Shown here in pieces: positions 1 to 9,133 of a stretch of 64,000 bases of DNA. This DNA is from Brevibacillus choshinensis (GTDB taxonomy: Bacteria; Bacillota; Bacilli; Brevibacillales; Brevibacillaceae). The translations under genes were made by a program, and so were the position numbers. Below the pieces are notes generated by a model. That model saw only the letters and a list, made by a program, of their open reading frames with translations, was not told where the DNA came from and made no database searches. How positions within the stretch are numbered: position 1 is the stretch's first letter; each line of letters starts with the position of its first letter. Location: positions 347,501 to 411,500 of the forward strand of contig NZ_CP069127.1 of NCBI RefSeq assembly GCF_016811915.1, written 5' to 3'.

Positions 1-166
1 CGGGATAAGCGCTGAAAGCATCTAAGCGTGAAGCCCCCTCCAAGATGAGACTTCCCACAGCGCAAGCTGGTAAGACCCCTCATAGACGATGAGGTTGATA
101 GGTTCGGTGTGGAAGCGTGGTAACACGTGGAGCTGACGAATACTAATCGGTCGAGGACTTATCCAC
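1..166 (+). rRNA. 23S ribosomal RNA, 3' end (partial)
   Basis: The sequence matches the conserved last ~165 nt of bacterial 23S rRNA, including the GCTGAAAGCATCTAAG block, the AAGATGAGACTTCCC segment and the terminal CTAATCGGTCGAGGACTTA. The gene begins before the window. The mature 3' end is placed near 166 by comparison with the usual end and is approximate. No 5S gene follows; a terminator starts about 45 nt downstream. Confidence 0.97.
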
Positions 167-211
167 ACACTCTTAGCAAACATGCATATTCAGTTTTGAA
201 GGAATGAAGAT

Positions 212-268
212 GAAAAACTGCATTCTCGATTACTTGAAAAAGTAATGGAGAATGCAGTTTTTTTGTTT
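212..268 (+). terminator. rRNA operon terminator
   Basis: A long hairpin pairs AAAAACTGCATTCTC (from 213) with its complement ending near 262. An inner ATTACTT/AAGTAAT stem and a GAAA-type loop complete it, and a run of T follows. It lies about 45 nt after the 23S end and closes the rRNA transcript. Confidence 0.92.
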
Positions 269-400
269 TGTCCAAGGGAAAGCGGCATCTTTTGATTTTT
301 CAAATCTAATTCAAAAAAATCCATGCTCTAATGAATTTATCTATACATATGCCTGTCTTTTGGCCCAAGCCAGATGGCAGACGAAACGGAGGAAAGTAAG

Positions 401-1846
401 GTGAATCGAACGATTCGTAGCATCACCATAGGCTTATTGGTCCTGGCTGTGGTGAGTGGTTGCTCTAGCAATGCTGAAAATTCGAACAGGAGAAATAGCC
501 AGGCCGCCAGAGCAGTGCCTGTTGAAGTGAAAAAAGCGGTGGAGGAAGAGTTTGCGGTCCAAATGTCACTCTCTGGACGTTTGGAAGCGGCACAGCAGGT
601 CGATGTACCCTCAAAGGCCACAGGACGTGTACAGCAGCTGCTCGTCAAGGTAGGGGACCGAGTAAAGAGCGGACAGCCTATCGCGTTGCTGGATGGGGAA
701 GAGCTGCGAATCCAAATGCAGAAGGCCCAGGCTTCCATGCTATCTGCCAAAGCCAGATATGCAGAGGCGACAGAGGGAACCGAGGCGGAAGTACTGGCGC
801 AGACGGCTAATTCTCTCGCAGATCTCCAGAATAAGGCCAATGCTGCAAAAATCGATCTCGATCGCGCACAAAAACTATTCTCTGAGGGCGCCATCTCTAC
901 AGCAGAAGTGGAGAAAGCTCGCCTGGCCTTGGCGTCTGCTCAGACGAGCCTGGAAAATCAAAAGCAAAAGGCACAGCAGGAGAAAAAAGGACCGACACAG
1001 GCAGCGCTGGATTCAGCGGCAGCGACATTAAAGCAGGCGGAGGCAGATTATGCCTTATCGCAACTGAACGTATCAAACCTGACGATCAAATCGCCGATTG
1101 ACGGTATCGTTGGGTCGCTCTCCGCAACGGTCGGAGAAAACGTATCGAACAATACGGTCGTCGCACAAGTCATCAACATTTCCACAATGAAAGTGACAGC
1201 CAAGGCAAGCGAAGGACAAGTCGGGCAATTCCAGCCAGGGCAAAGCGTAGCGGTAAAAATTCCTTCAGCAGATGTGACGGTGAATGGGAAAATCACGTCG
1301 GTTAGTCCAATGGCCGATTCCAGCAAATCCTATCCAATCGAAATCGAAGTAGCGAATACGGACCTGCGCGCAAAGGCAGGCATGGTCGCTTCTGTCGAAG
1401 TGAAAGGAAACCCGCATAAGGCGATCATCGTACCTCGTGAGGCTGTTATCACGAAGGCGCAAAGCTCGTATGTTTTCGTGGTGGAAGGCGACAAGGCCAA
1501 GCAAGTAACGGTCACTACGGGAGAATCCGATGGGACGAAGATCGAGATTTTGACTGGACTGCAAGGGGGAGAGTCTGTCGTCGTGCAAGGTCAAAATACG
1601 CTGACTGCCAACGCCACGGTAGCTGTCATCGATCCAGCCCAAGCTCAAAAGGCGTCGGGTAAAAAGGGCGGCAATGGACAGGGCAACGGTGGTTGGCAAG
1701 GTGGCCAAGGAGGATCTGGCGGGCAAGGCGGCCAAAGAAACCAGGGCGGCCAAGGAGGTCAATCGAACCCGGGAGGACAAACCAACCCATCAGGACAACC
1801 AAACAGTACAGGGAACCCCGAGCCTTCGGCAACCCCAAAAGGATAG
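401..1846 (+). CDS. RND efflux periplasmic-adaptor-type subunit (membrane fusion lipoprotein)
   Basis: An HlyD/AcrA-family adaptor that would link an RND pump to the cell envelope; in Gram-positives it is anchored to the outer face of the membrane. The GTG at 401 is preferred because GGAGG lies at 388-392. It gives a short N-terminus with a lipoprotein signal ending LAVVSGC, so Cys is the likely lipidation site. The order is a biotinyl-lipoyl-like half (VDVPSKATGRVQQLLVKVGD), an Ala/Lys/Gln-rich coiled-coil hairpin (roughly residues 110-215), a second lipoyl half and beta-barrel (TIKSPIDGIVGS onward), and a membrane-proximal domain. The last ~60 residues form a Gly/Gln/Asn-rich low-complexity tail unusual for the family. 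The pump gene starts 9 nt downstream, and a two-component system follows. The export substrate cannot be read from sequence. Confidence 0.9.
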   Translation: MNRTIRSITIGLLVLAVVSGCSSNAENSNRRNSQAARAVPVEVKKAVEEEFAVQMSLSGRLEAAQQVDVPSKATGRVQQLLVKVGDRVKSGQPIALLDGEELRIQMQKAQASMLSAKARYAEATEGTEAEVLAQTANSLADLQNKANAAKIDLDRAQKLFSEGAISTAEVEKARLALASAQTSLENQKQKAQQEKKGPTQAALDSAAATLKQAEADYALSQLNVSNLTIKSPIDGIVGSLSATVGENVSNNTVVAQVINISTMKVTAKASEGQVGQFQPGQSVAVKIPSADVTVNGKITSVSPMADSSKSYPIEIEVANTDLRAKAGMVASVEVKGNPHKAIIVPREAVITKAQSSYVFVVEGDKAKQVTVTTGESDGTKIEILTGLQGGESVVVQGQNTLTANATVAVIDPAQAQKASGKKGGNGQGNGGWQGGQGGSGGQGGQRNQGGQGGQSNPGGQTNPSGQPNSTGNPEPSATPKG

Positions 1847-1855
1847 GTGAGCCCC

Positions 1856-4800
1856 ATGCATATATCGGAACGCGCCATTCGTCGTCCCGTCACAGTCATG
1901 ATGGGAGTCCTCATCGTGATTATTTTGGGAATCATGTCTCTCAGCCGCATTCCCATCGATCTGTATCCGAAAATCGAAATCCCAACCATCGCGGTCATCA
2001 CAAGCTATTCAGGGGTAGGGCCGGAAGAGATGGAGAACCTGGTCACGAAGCCGGTGGAACAAGCAGTCGCTTCCGTAGCAGGCATCAAGTCCGTGACTTC
2101 GACATCACGTGAAGGTTCTTCGATGGTCATCGTGGAGTTTTCCTATGGAACCGATCTGGATAAGGCCGTAACGGAGGTTACCCAAAAGGTAGAACGTGCG
2201 AAGCGCTCTCTGCCGGATGATGTAGATTCCCCAACCGTCGCTCGAATGGACCCGAACAGCACGGCTGTGCTGACGCTGGCTATCTCAGCAGACATGGGGG
2301 CCGATCAGCTGAAAAGCTATGTCCAAGACCAGATAGCACCTTCGCTCGAACGCGTGAATGGAGTCGCATCGGTAACGGTATCGGGCGGTCTGGACAGGGA
2401 AATCAAGATTGTCGTGGATAAGGCCAAATTGGAGCAGTACGGCATCTCACTGTCTGACATCAGTTCGCAGCTGAAGAGCCAGAACCTGGACTCGTCCGGA
2501 GGAAATATTACGGAAGGCGGAGTATCTTACAATGTTCGATCCTTGGGTAAATTCAAGTCCGTAGATGACATTCGCAAGGTCTCCATACCATTGAAGGACG
2601 GTGGCCGGATTTTCCTCGAGGATGTGGCTCTTATCCAAGATGGATTTAAAGAAGTATCCATCGAGAACACGATGAACAACCAGACGACGGTAACGATGTC
2701 GATCATGAAGCAGTCGGGTACCAATACGGTTGCGGTCGTTGACGAACTGTACGCGGAGCTGGACCGTCAGCGAGCAAGCATGCCGCAATCGATGTCCGTC
2801 ATGGCCTTGTCGGATCAATCCTCGTTCATCCGTGCATCCATCAATACACTCGTGCACGACACCCTGATCGGTGGAGTGCTGGCAATCCTGATCATTCTGC
2901 TCTTCCTGAAGAGCGCAAGCAATACAGTCATTATCGCAACAGCCATTCCGATCTCCGTGATTTCTACCTTTACGCTCATGTACTTTGCTGACATGTCCAT
3001 TAACATCATGAGCTTGGGGGGACTCACGCTCGGTATCGGGATGATTGTCGATGATGCGATCGTCGTATTAGAAAACATCCACCGTCACCGGGAGACCGGC
3101 CTGTCGATTAAGGAATCAGCTGTCAAAGGGACGAAAGAGGTGGCGATGCCGGTTATCGCCGCTACCTTGACGACAGTCGCGGTATTTTTCCCGATCGTAT
3201 TCGTGGAAGGTGTGACCGCTCAGCTGTTCCGGGACTTGGGAGTGACAGTATCCTTCTCCCTGCTCGCCTCGCTGATTGTTTCCCTGACGGTCACTCCGAT
3301 GCTGACATCCAAGTGGACGATGGCGCACAAAAAAGAATCGCTCAAAGCTGCCGCTCATGCGGAAAAACGCAATGACTCACGTGGATTATCAGCTTACAGA
3401 CGCATTCTCCACTGGTCTTTGAACCACCGCAAATCGGTCCTGGCAATCGGGCTGGCTTCGCTGGTAGCTGGAGTAGGCTTGATTCCATTTATCGGCTCTG
3501 AATTCATGCCGACATCCGATCAGGGGCAGATCAACGTATCCATCTCCATGCCGAACGGGACAGAGCTGGAAAAGACAAAAGAAGCAGTCACACAGGCAGA
3601 GGCCATTTTGGCGACAATCCCTGAAGTGAAAACGATCTTTACGGCAATCGGATCTACCAACGCTACACGCGGGAACTCTGCGTCCACCTCCGCGGGATCG
3701 TTCTTGCTGATTCTATCCGACAAGTCCGAGCGTGAGCGGACAACCGCAGAAGTAACGGACGAGATCAGACAAAAGCTGAACCGTTTCCCAGGAGCCAGAC
3801 TCCGGGTCAGTGAGGCTGGCGGTACGACCTTGCCAGGCATGGGAGGCGGCGGTGGCGGACAATTCGGAGGGGCAGCGCCGATCTCCTATGCCATTCGCGG
3901 AAATGATGAGGATACGCTGAAAGAAGTAGCGGAAGGTCTGACAGCAGCCATCAGCGAGGTACAGGGTGTCCGTGAAGCAGATAACAACCTCGAGGAATCC
4001 CGTCCGGAAATCCAGGTAAAACTGGATCGCGTGCGAGCGGCGGATTTGGGCGTGACCCAAAGCCTGATTTCGGGCACCATCCAAACCGCCTTGAGGGACC
4101 AGGTGGCGACCAAATACGAAACAGCTGGGACAGAGGTGGACGTCACGCTCAGCCTCAGCGACGGGCAGGCCAGCAGCATGCAGGATATCGGCAACCTGCT
4201 TTTGACGACGCCAAAGGGTGAGCTGATTCAGATCAAGGATGTCGCCGATGTCGTGATGGCGAATGGTCCGCAAGCGATCCAGCGCTACAATCAGACGAGG
4301 GTAGTCAACGTGACGGCATCGACGGCACCAGGCCAAGACTTGGGTACGGTCACAGCCGCAATCGATCAAGTGTTGGCGACCTATCCGATCCCGCCTGGGT
4401 ATACCATTGAAAAGCAGGGGCAAAATCAGCAGATGGATGAGTCTACCAAAAGCATGCTGATTGCCTTTGGACTGGCGATCGTGCTGGTGTACATTATTTT
4501 GGCAGCGCAGTTCGAGTCGATGGTGTATCCGCTGTCGATCATGCTGTCGGTTCCGCTCTCCATTTTCGGAGCGACGTTCAGTCTCTGGGTAACGGGAAGG
4601 CCGGTCAGCGTCCCAGCCTTTATCGGGCTGATCTTGCTCGCGGGGCTCGTAGTGCGTAATGCGATCGTCCTGATCGACTTTACCAACATCCTGCGCAGAG
4701 AAGGCATGGAACGGACGGAGGCACTCCTCACAGCCGGACCTGTGCGTCTTCGCCCGATTTTGATGACGACGTTTTGTACCGTACTGGCGCTGCTGCCATT

Positions 4801-5005
4801 GGCACTGGGCTTGGGAGAAGGGGCAGAAAGCCAGGCGCCCATGGCGACGGTCGTCATCGGTGGATTGCTGTTCTCGACCATGCTGACGCTCATTGTGATT
4901 CCGGTCGTTTATGCTATGCTGGATGATATCACGGTTAAATTGAAAAAAGCAGTACGAATCACTGTGCCGTTTCGCAAGCCAAAAACAGTAAGCATCGAAA
5001 AATAA
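1856..5005 (+). CDS. RND-family efflux permease (AcrB/SwrC type)
   Basis: Proton-driven multidrug or lipopeptide exporter of the inner membrane, about 1049 residues, the normal size for HAE1/AcrB-type RND pumps. The start MHISERAIRRPVTVMMG is typical of the family. The ATG at 1856 is preferred over GTG 1847 because AGGTG lies six bases upstream. Visible features are two repeats of one TM helix, a large extracytoplasmic loop and a TM bundle, with the family signature GGLTLGIGMIVDDAIVVLEN near residue 390 (TM4 acidic pair DD). A Gly-rich GMGGGGGGQFGG stretch sits in the second loop. It follows the adaptor gene by 9 nt, so the two are certainly co-transcribed. Homologues in Bacillus (SwrC) export surfactin; substrate identity here is inference only. 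Confidence 0.93.
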   Translation: MHISERAIRRPVTVMMGVLIVIILGIMSLSRIPIDLYPKIEIPTIAVITSYSGVGPEEMENLVTKPVEQAVASVAGIKSVTSTSREGSSMVIVEFSYGTDLDKAVTEVTQKVERAKRSLPDDVDSPTVARMDPNSTAVLTLAISADMGADQLKSYVQDQIAPSLERVNGVASVTVSGGLDREIKIVVDKAKLEQYGISLSDISSQLKSQNLDSSGGNITEGGVSYNVRSLGKFKSVDDIRKVSIPLKDGGRIFLEDVALIQDGFKEVSIENTMNNQTTVTMSIMKQSGTNTVAVVDELYAELDRQRASMPQSMSVMALSDQSSFIRASINTLVHDTLIGGVLAILIILLFLKSASNTVIIATAIPISVISTFTLMYFADMSINIMSLGGLTLGIGMIVDDAIVVLENIHRHRETGLSIKESAVKGTKEVAMPVIAATLTTVAVFFPIVFVEGVTAQLFRDLGVTVSFSLLASLIVSLTVTPMLTSKWTMAHKKESLKAAAHAEKRNDSRGLSAYRRILHWSLNHRKSVLAIGLASLVAGVGLIPFIGSEFMPTSDQGQINVSISMPNGTELEKTKEAVTQAEAILATIPEVKTIFTAIGSTNATRGNSASTSAGSFLLILSDKSERERTTAEVTDEIRQKLNRFPGARLRVSEAGGTTLPGMGGGGGGQFGGAAPISYAIRGNDEDTLKEVAEGLTAAISEVQGVREADNNLEESRPEIQVKLDRVRAADLGVTQSLISGTIQTALRDQVATKYETAGTEVDVTLSLSDGQASSMQDIGNLLLTTPKGELIQIKDVADVVMANGPQAIQRYNQTRVVNVTASTAPGQDLGTVTAAIDQVLATYPIPPGYTIEKQGQNQQMDESTKSMLIAFGLAIVLVYIILAAQFESMVYPLSIMLSVPLSIFGATFSLWVTGRPVSVPAFIGLILLAGLVVRNAIVLIDFTNILRREGMERTEALLTAGPVRLRPILMTTFCTVLALLPLALGLGEGAESQAPMATVVIGGLLFSTMLTLIVIPVVYAMLDDITVKLKKAVRITVPFRKPKTVSIEK

Positions 5006-5049
5006 AAGAAGCTTTCACACGTGGCTTTTCAGATGAAAGAGGGATAAGT

Positions 5050-5724
5050 ATGCTGATTCTTGCAGTGGAGGATGAACAAGCTCTGCTTCAGGCGATCGCT
5101 GGAGTTTTGACGGATGAAGGCTATCAAGTGGACACCGCTGAGCGTGGAGACGACGGGCTATTGCTGGCGCAACGGGGAATCTACGACCTGCTCGTGCTCG
5201 ATATCATGATGCCTGGCATGGATGGACTCACACTGGTCAAAACACTGCGCGCGAAAGGAATTACGACACCTGTGCTGTTTTTGACGGCAAAGGACAGTGT
5301 GAAGTCGCGCGTAGAGGGCTTGGATGCGGGAGCAGACGATTACTTGGTCAAACCGTTCGCTGCAGAGGAGCTGACTGCCCGAGCACGAGCATTATTGCGC
5401 CGGAACGGAAAGACAGGGGCAGAGGGGGAAATGTCGTACGGCCCTCTCTCCCTGAAAGTAAACGAGTACGATGGCTTCATCGATGATGATCCCATGAAGC
5501 TGACCACCAAGGAATACGAGCTGCTCAAGTACTTTTTGCAAAACCGGGAGCAAATTCTGACCCGCCAGCAAATTTTCGACCGGGTATGGGGGATCGACTC
5601 GGAAGCCAATTACGGGGTAGTCGATCTGTACGTTCATTATTTGCGAAAAAAGCTGGGTCCCTATGAAAGCTTTATCCGTACCATCCGCAATGTTGGCTAC
5701 ATTTTGAAGAAGGAAGAGCGATAA
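5050..5724 (+). CDS. OmpR-family response regulator
   Basis: A 224-residue two-domain regulator. The receiver has the acidic pair in VEDEQ, the phospho-acceptor Asp in LLVLDIMMPGMDGL (near residue 51), a Thr in FLTAKD and Lys in LVKPF. The C-terminal winged helix carries LTTKEYELLKYFLQN and ends IRNVGYILKKEE. The ATG follows GAGGGATAAGT. The gene lies 45 nt after the RND pump, and its stop TAA shares one base with the ATG of the kinase gene. It probably controls the upstream efflux genes, which is inferred from context. Confidence 0.95.
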   Translation: MLILAVEDEQALLQAIAGVLTDEGYQVDTAERGDDGLLLAQRGIYDLLVLDIMMPGMDGLTLVKTLRAKGITTPVLFLTAKDSVKSRVEGLDAGADDYLVKPFAAEELTARARALLRRNGKTGAEGEMSYGPLSLKVNEYDGFIDDDPMKLTTKEYELLKYFLQNREQILTRQQIFDRVWGIDSEANYGVVDLYVHYLRKKLGPYESFIRTIRNVGYILKKEER

Positions 5725-7016
5725 TGTTTCAAAAAACCCGGATCCGCCTGGTGACCTTGAACGTCATCGTCGTTTTCCTCCTGCTCAATGCTCTGGGTAG
5801 CGCGGTTTACTTTACCATGAAGTACCGGCTCTACTCGCAGGTAGATCGCGAGCTGACAAAAGTAGCGCAGCGGCTGACGATTGATCCCCTCCCTCGTCTC
5901 CAGCGGATCAATGAGGATCTTTTTCCGTACAATCGCACTGAGCGCAAGAAATTTAACGAGATGGACCGAAGATATGCCCTGATCGCATGGGACGGGGTGG
6001 GACAAGTCATCGGTACGGCATTTGGAGAAAGGCTGGAGCCGGAGGATTTCCCCAAGTTCCGCCATGTCAACAAGCAGGATGGGATCGAAACCATGTCCAT
6101 CAACGGTCAGGTCTATCGAGTGCAAACGGTCACCATCCCGAAAAAAGTATTCGTTGGGGATCGGATCCAGCTGGCGATGCAATATCAAGTCGTCTACAAT
6201 CTGGCACCCGAGCAAAACATGCTGAGCAGCTTGCTGTACGTCGTGGCGATCGGGGATGCCGTCAGCATCGTCATCGCTGTGGTAGCCGGACTCTTTCTCG
6301 CAAGAAGGGCCCTCGTCCCAATCCAGGTCTCCTGGGAAAAGCAGCAGCAGTTTATCGCGGATGCCTCGCATGAGCTGCGAACGCCTCTGTCCGCCATCCT
6401 GGTCAATCTGGAGCGCCTGTTTCGCCACCCGGATCACACCATCGAGCAGGAAAGCGAAAAAATCATGATCGGGATGCAGGAAGCCCGTCGACTGACCAAG
6501 CTCGTATCCGACCTTTTGACCCTGGCGCGCAGCGATTCCAATGAGCTGCAAATCATGAAACAAAAGCTGCGGTTGGACGAGCTGGTGCTCAAATGCACCC
6601 AGGTGTTTACCGAGCTTGCTATCGTCAAGGAAATCCACCTGGAGACAGATATTGAGCAGCCGCTTGAAATCGTCGGGGATGAAGAGCGGTTGCATCAGCT
6701 CTTGGTTATCTTGCTGGACAATGCGCTGAAATACACGAACCAAGGCGGCAAGATCTACGTATTGTGCAAACGGGAAGGGCAGAGGGTGACGGTCATGGTC
6801 AACGACACGGGGATCGGCATTCCCAAAGAGGACATTCCCTTTTTGTTCGATCGCTTCTTCCGCGTAGACAAGATGAGGTCGCGGCAGACGGAAGGAACAG
6901 GCTTGGGATTGTCGATTGCCAAATGGATCGTTGACGCCCATCACGGAAAAATCCAGGTGAGCAGCGAGGAAGGCGTGGGAACAAGCTTTTTACTGACGCT
7001 TCCCCTCAAGCAATAG
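5724..7016 (+). CDS. Sensor histidine kinase partner of the RND-operon regulator
   Basis: A 430-residue membrane kinase. It has an N-terminal TM helix (NVIVVFLLLNALGSAVYF), an extracytoplasmic segment of about 140 residues, and a second TM helix (DAVSIVIAVVAGLFLA). The dimerisation box is ADASHELRTPLSAIL, with phospho-His in SHELRTP. The HATPase_c domain has N-box LLDNALKYT, G1 VNDTGIGI, F-box FDRFFRVD and G2 GTGLGLSIA. It overlaps the regulator stop by one base. Its sensing loop has no recognisable domain. A terminator follows at 7030. Confidence 0.95.
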   Translation: MFQKTRIRLVTLNVIVVFLLLNALGSAVYFTMKYRLYSQVDRELTKVAQRLTIDPLPRLQRINEDLFPYNRTERKKFNEMDRRYALIAWDGVGQVIGTAFGERLEPEDFPKFRHVNKQDGIETMSINGQVYRVQTVTIPKKVFVGDRIQLAMQYQVVYNLAPEQNMLSSLLYVVAIGDAVSIVIAVVAGLFLARRALVPIQVSWEKQQQFIADASHELRTPLSAILVNLERLFRHPDHTIEQESEKIMIGMQEARRLTKLVSDLLTLARSDSNELQIMKQKLRLDELVLKCTQVFTELAIVKEIHLETDIEQPLEIVGDEERLHQLLVILLDNALKYTNQGGKIYVLCKREGQRVTVMVNDTGIGIPKEDIPFLFDRFFRVDKMRSRQTEGTGLGLSIAKWIVDAHHGKIQVSSEEGVGTSFLLTLPLKQ

Positions 7017-7029
7017 AACAAGAACAAGG

Positions 7030-7063
7030 AACCGATTTCCTGAAGGGGAGATCGGTTTTTTTT
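7030..7063 (+). terminator. Terminator of the RND/two-component operon
   Basis: Stem AACCGATTTCC pairs with GGGAGATCGGTT (one G-T pair) around a short loop, followed by eight T. It lies 13 nt after the kinase stop. Confidence 0.88.
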
Positions 7064-7163
7064 GAAAAAACAAAGTGCACATTTATTATACTTTTTTACT
7101 GTACATATTTAGAAAGTGGGGTAAACTACAGAAGAGAGGAATTAGCAAAGGAGTGTGGCATCG

Positions 7164-7451
7164 ATGAACCTGACCGTGACAGCTGCTGCCGTGGATTGGT
7201 TTCGGCAAGAGTGGGGCTGTGTGCCGGGAGACAGCATTCGCTTTTTTGTCCGCTATGGCGGAGTAAGCACCGTGCAAGACTCCTTTTCCATGGGAATTGC
7301 AAAGGAACAGCCGAATGAGGCCGGGCTGTCTACCGTGGTGGATGGCATCATGTTTTATATGGAAAAGGATGAGCTGTGGTACATGAACGGACAAGGATTG
7401 ACGGTGGATTACTTGCCCGCGACAGACGAAGTTGATTTTAAACTGACTTAA
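7164..7451 (+). CDS. HesB/IscA-fold family protein (YneR-like)
   Basis: A 95-residue protein resembling the short HesB-like proteins of Bacillales: MNLTVTAAAVDWFRQEWG, then SIRFFVRYGG and a beta-rich C-terminus with DYLPATDEVDF. Classical IscA proteins carry a conserved Cys and a C-terminal CxC that bind Fe-S clusters. Here the only Cys is near residue 19 and no CxC exists, so cluster carriage is doubtful and the function is unknown. The ATG at 7164 has AAAGGAG ten bases upstream; an in-frame GTG at 7155 is too close to that site. The gene stands alone between two terminators. Confidence 0.8.
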   Translation: MNLTVTAAAVDWFRQEWGCVPGDSIRFFVRYGGVSTVQDSFSMGIAKEQPNEAGLSTVVDGIMFYMEKDELWYMNGQGLTVDYLPATDEVDFKLT

Positions 7452-7471
7452 AAATAAAGAAGAGAACAACG

Positions 7472-7503
7472 GAAGGCAGAGGGCGAGAACCTCTGTCTTT
7501 TCT
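7472..7503 (+). terminator. Terminator after the HesB-like gene
   Basis: GGCAGAGG pairs with CCTCTGTC around GCGAGAA, followed by TTTTCT. It separates the HesB-like gene from the regulator promoter at 7512. Confidence 0.8.
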
Positions 7504-7511
7504 ATTTCCAA

Positions 7512-7554
7512 TTGACAGCTTGAGCAAACCGACTTTATAGTGAGTATAACACTA
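7512..7554 (+). promoter_or_regulatory. Sigma-A promoter with overlapping operator (TrmB-azlCD)
   Basis: TTGACA at 7512-7517 and TTATAG at 7535-7540 are separated by 17 bases, a near-ideal sigma-A promoter. The inverted repeat TAGTG-N7-CACTA (7538-7554) overlaps the -10 and start region, a good place for a repressor. The TrmB-like protein just downstream is the obvious candidate, by inference. Confidence 0.75.
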
Positions 7555-7572
7555 ACTACTAAAGGAGCGGCT

Positions 7573-8385
7573 ATGGACGATATCTTTAAGGAGCTTCAGA
7601 GATTGGGGTTTTCCCAATACGAATGCAAAGCCTATGTCGGGCTGCTGAAACACCATCCGATTACCGGGTACGAGATCAGCAAACGGTCGGGAGTGCCGCG
7701 CTCGATGATCTACGAGGTGGTCGGGAAGCTGGTCGACAAAGGGGCTGTTTATATCGTACCGTCCGAGCCTGTGACGTATGCGCCACTGCCGGCCAAGGAG
7801 CTGATTTCCCGGCAACGCAAGCAATTTGAACAATCGTTTGATTATCTGGAAAAGGAGCTCTCTGCCCTGGAAAGCGAGCGTGAAGTCGATGTCATCAGGC
7901 GAATCGACGGCGATGAGCTTGTGATAGCGGAAATGGGAGAGCTGATCGGGAAAGCAAAGGCGGAGCTCTGGCTATCTGTATGGGAGCCTCAAGTCCCGTT
8001 TATTCAAAAAGGGATAGAGGCGCGCATCCAGGAAGGGATCGATGTTTTTTCCGTCCTGTTTGGGGAAGCCGGTACACGAGTAGGAACGACCTTTCATCAT
8101 GACTACATGTCGCCAAAGGTCGCACAGGAGCGCATGGGCGGCTGCTTGACGATCGTGGCTCGCGATCAGGAAGAAGTGCTCATCGCGAATTTCGCTCCGG
8201 GTGCGAGTGCGTGGGCGGTAAAAACGCAGGACCCGGCTCTGGTGCTGGTGGCGATCGAATACATCAGGCACGACATCATGTTTGCAGAAGTGACCAAGGA
8301 GCTGGGACCGGAGAAAGTGGAAGCGCTTTGGAAAAATAAGGCCGAACTGTTCCACGTGGTGACGGGCAAGCGGTTCAAGAGATAG
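7573..8385 (+). CDS. TrmB-family transcriptional regulator
   Basis: A 270-residue regulator with an N-terminal winged helix (LQRLGFSQYECKAYVGLLKH, then ISKRSGVPRSMIYEVVGKLVDKG), a short coiled coil (residues ~80-105) and a C-terminal ligand-type domain. TrmB proteins of archaea sense sugars, and bacterial members regulate varied genes. The ATG at 7573 is preceded by AAAGGAG at 7561-7567, and upstream in-frame codons lie within the promoter. The AzlC-type gene follows 13 nt after the stop. The regulator probably controls its own transcript and branched-chain amino-acid-type export. Confidence 0.87.
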   Translation: MDDIFKELQRLGFSQYECKAYVGLLKHHPITGYEISKRSGVPRSMIYEVVGKLVDKGAVYIVPSEPVTYAPLPAKELISRQRKQFEQSFDYLEKELSALESEREVDVIRRIDGDELVIAEMGELIGKAKAELWLSVWEPQVPFIQKGIEARIQEGIDVFSVLFGEAGTRVGTTFHHDYMSPKVAQERMGGCLTIVARDQEEVLIANFAPGASAWAVKTQDPALVLVAIEYIRHDIMFAEVTKELGPEKVEALWKNKAELFHVVTGKRFKR

Positions 8386-8398
8386 GGGGATATGGCAA

Positions 8399-9133
8399 GT
8401 GAGGGAGCAAGAAATACGTCTGAAGGCAGATGCGGCCATCGAAAGAGAAGATACCTTTCTCCAGGGAGTCAAGGACTGCATACCGACGTTGCTCGGATAT
8501 TTGAGCATCGGCTTGGCAGCGGGGGTCGTGGAGAAGACAGCAGGCCTCAGCGTGGCTGAGATTGCACTCATGTCCATCTGTTTATACGCAGGCTCTGCCC
8601 AGTTCATCGCGGCAGGCATGATGGCAGCAAACGGGTCGGCATCCGCGATCATCATTACGATTTTCTTTGTAAACTTGAGACATATCCTGCTCAGTGCGGC
8701 ATTATCGCCATACTTTCGGCATTTGTCTCCGGGGCGTAACATGCTGATCGGCTCTCTTTTGACCGATGAGACATTCGGTGTCGCCATCAACGAAGCGGCG
8801 AAGCGCAAGCGCATCAGTGAAAGATGGATGCACGGTCTGAATATAACCGCGTACCTCAATTGGATTCTTGCCAACATTGCCGGGGCTTATTTCGGGCAGT
8901 GGATTGCAGATCCGGAAAAGTTCGGTCTGGACTTCGCGCTGCCTGCCATGTTTATCGGACTATTGGTACTCTCCATGGTCAGCAGAAGCAAATGGCGGCT
9001 GGATATAGCGGTAGGAGTTAGTGCTGTCGTGATTGCGGTAGGAGCCTCCCTCCTTCTGGGCGGAAATATCGGGGTAATCGCGGCGACGGTGATCGCTTCC
9101 ACGATTGGGATGGTGATTGAGAAATGGAAATAA
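8399..9133 (+). CDS. azlC: AzlC-family permease, large subunit of an amino-acid exporter
   Basis: A 244-residue polytopic membrane protein with the AzlC/LIV-E core: a first TM block after DCIPTLLGYLSIGLAAG, the segment MSICLYAGSAQFIAAGM, and NLRHILLSAALSPYF. With AzlD it forms a branched-chain amino-acid exporter in the families studied (AzlCD, BrnFE). The GTG at 8399 follows AGGGGGAT by eight bases; the nearby ATG at 8392 is out of frame. The stop overlaps the AzlD start. The actual substrate here is unproven. Confidence 0.92.
   Translation: MREQEIRLKADAAIEREDTFLQGVKDCIPTLLGYLSIGLAAGVVEKTAGLSVAEIALMSICLYAGSAQFIAAGMMAANGSASAIIITIFFVNLRHILLSAALSPYFRHLSPGRNMLIGSLLTDETFGVAINEAAKRKRISERWMHGLNITAYLNWILANIAGAYFGQWIADPEKFGLDFALPAMFIGLLVLSMVSRSKWRLDIAVGVSAVVIAVGASLLLGGNIGVIAATVIASTIGMVIEKWK

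Noticed and set aside
5697..6944. Minus-strand open frame of 415 codons opposite the RND-operon kinase
   Set aside because: Composition is typical of antisense to a coding gene and no domain is visible.
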